Assembly: GCA_934525735.1 (NCBI GenBank)
Contig: CAKSZM010000083.1
Location: forward strand, 1-6,550
DNA from: an uncultured Faecalibacterium sp.
Lineage (GTDB): Bacteria > Bacillota > Clostridia > Oscillospirales > Ruminococcaceae
Length of the DNA: 6,550 nt
Direction: 5' to 3'
Positions 6,475-6,550 of the stretch are shown here, piece after piece; within the stretch, counting starts at the first letter, position 1; each line of letters starts with the position of its first letter. Under the pieces are notes generated by a model. The model was not told the origin of the DNA and ran no database searches. It saw only the letters and a list, made by a program, of their open reading frames with translations. The position numbers were made by a program, and so were the translations under genes.

Positions 6475-6512
6475 AAAAGCCCCTGCATCCGTTTTGGAAT
6501 GCAGGGGCTTTT
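6475..6512 (+). terminator. Intrinsic terminator after clpE
   Basis: A perfect 10-bp stem pairs GCCCCTGCAT (6479-6488) with ATGCAGGGGC (6499-6508). It is extended by four A-T pairs from the preceding A run to the TTTT at 6509-6512. It begins four bases after the clpE stop. The A run on the other side means it could also stop transcription arriving on the opposite strand. The last 38 bases of the window hold no recognisable feature. Confidence 0.88.
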
Positions 6513-6550
6513 CCGCTGTTTGGCGCTGTACGGCAAACTGGAACTTGTCG

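Noticed and set aside
6521..6529. TGGCGCTGT shared with the large palindrome (1305-1313)
   Set aside because: It is a single 9-base match in GC-rich sequence, and the flanks differ. This is not enough for a repeat copy.
4131..6536. 801-codon open frame on the minus strand covering all of clpE
   Set aside because: It mirrors clpE, whose G/C-rich third positions leave the antisense frame free of stops. Its product is His/Gln/Leu-rich without domain motifs, and it starts at a TTG with no ribosome site.
1..6550. CRISPR arrays, tRNA or rRNA genes, transposase genes and CtsR (GGTCAAA tandem) sites
   Set aside because: I looked for these and found none.

Overview
The window looks like a chromosomal housekeeping segment from a high-GC gut clostridium of the Oscillospiraceae, most like Faecalibacterium or its relatives. 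This rests on ECF-transporter genes next to truA, the strong G/C third-position bias, AGGAGG-type ribosome binding sites, a DUF5711-like gene and a zinc-finger (ClpE-type) Hsp100. The genus is inferred from gene style and was not checked against a database. All convincing genes lie on the + strand.

Left block (1-1160): the 3' end of an energy-coupling-factor ATPase gene (ecfA2) overlaps the full gene for the transmembrane component EcfT. These encode part of the shared energising module for vitamin and metal uptake. A 230-base non-coding region (1161-1390) follows, packed with inverted repeats: a small hairpin, a two-tier 46-base palindrome, a 9-bp hairpin and a 60-base palindrome with a perfect 14-bp outer stem. 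In many Firmicutes truA sits directly behind ecfT, so this palindrome cluster appears to split an ancestral operon.

Middle block (1391-3375): truA (tRNA pseudouridine 38-40 synthase) overlaps by four bases (ATGA) a 407-residue protein with one N-terminal membrane anchor and a beta-strand-rich, propeller-like extracytoplasmic domain (DUF5711-like, function unknown).

Right block (3376-6512): a 65-base gap carries a promoter-like sequence overlapping a degenerate CIRCE element, the operator of the heat-shock repressor HrcA. Behind it lie a CvpA-family membrane protein and, 24 bases further on, a 769-residue ClpE-type AAA+ unfoldase with a Cys4 zinc finger, two ATPase modules and an IGF loop of the kind that docks on ClpP. 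A strong intrinsic terminator closes the unit. The most informative new reading is that cvpA-clpE is probably a separate, HrcA-controlled stress unit. The palindrome cluster upstream of truA is the main unexplained structure.
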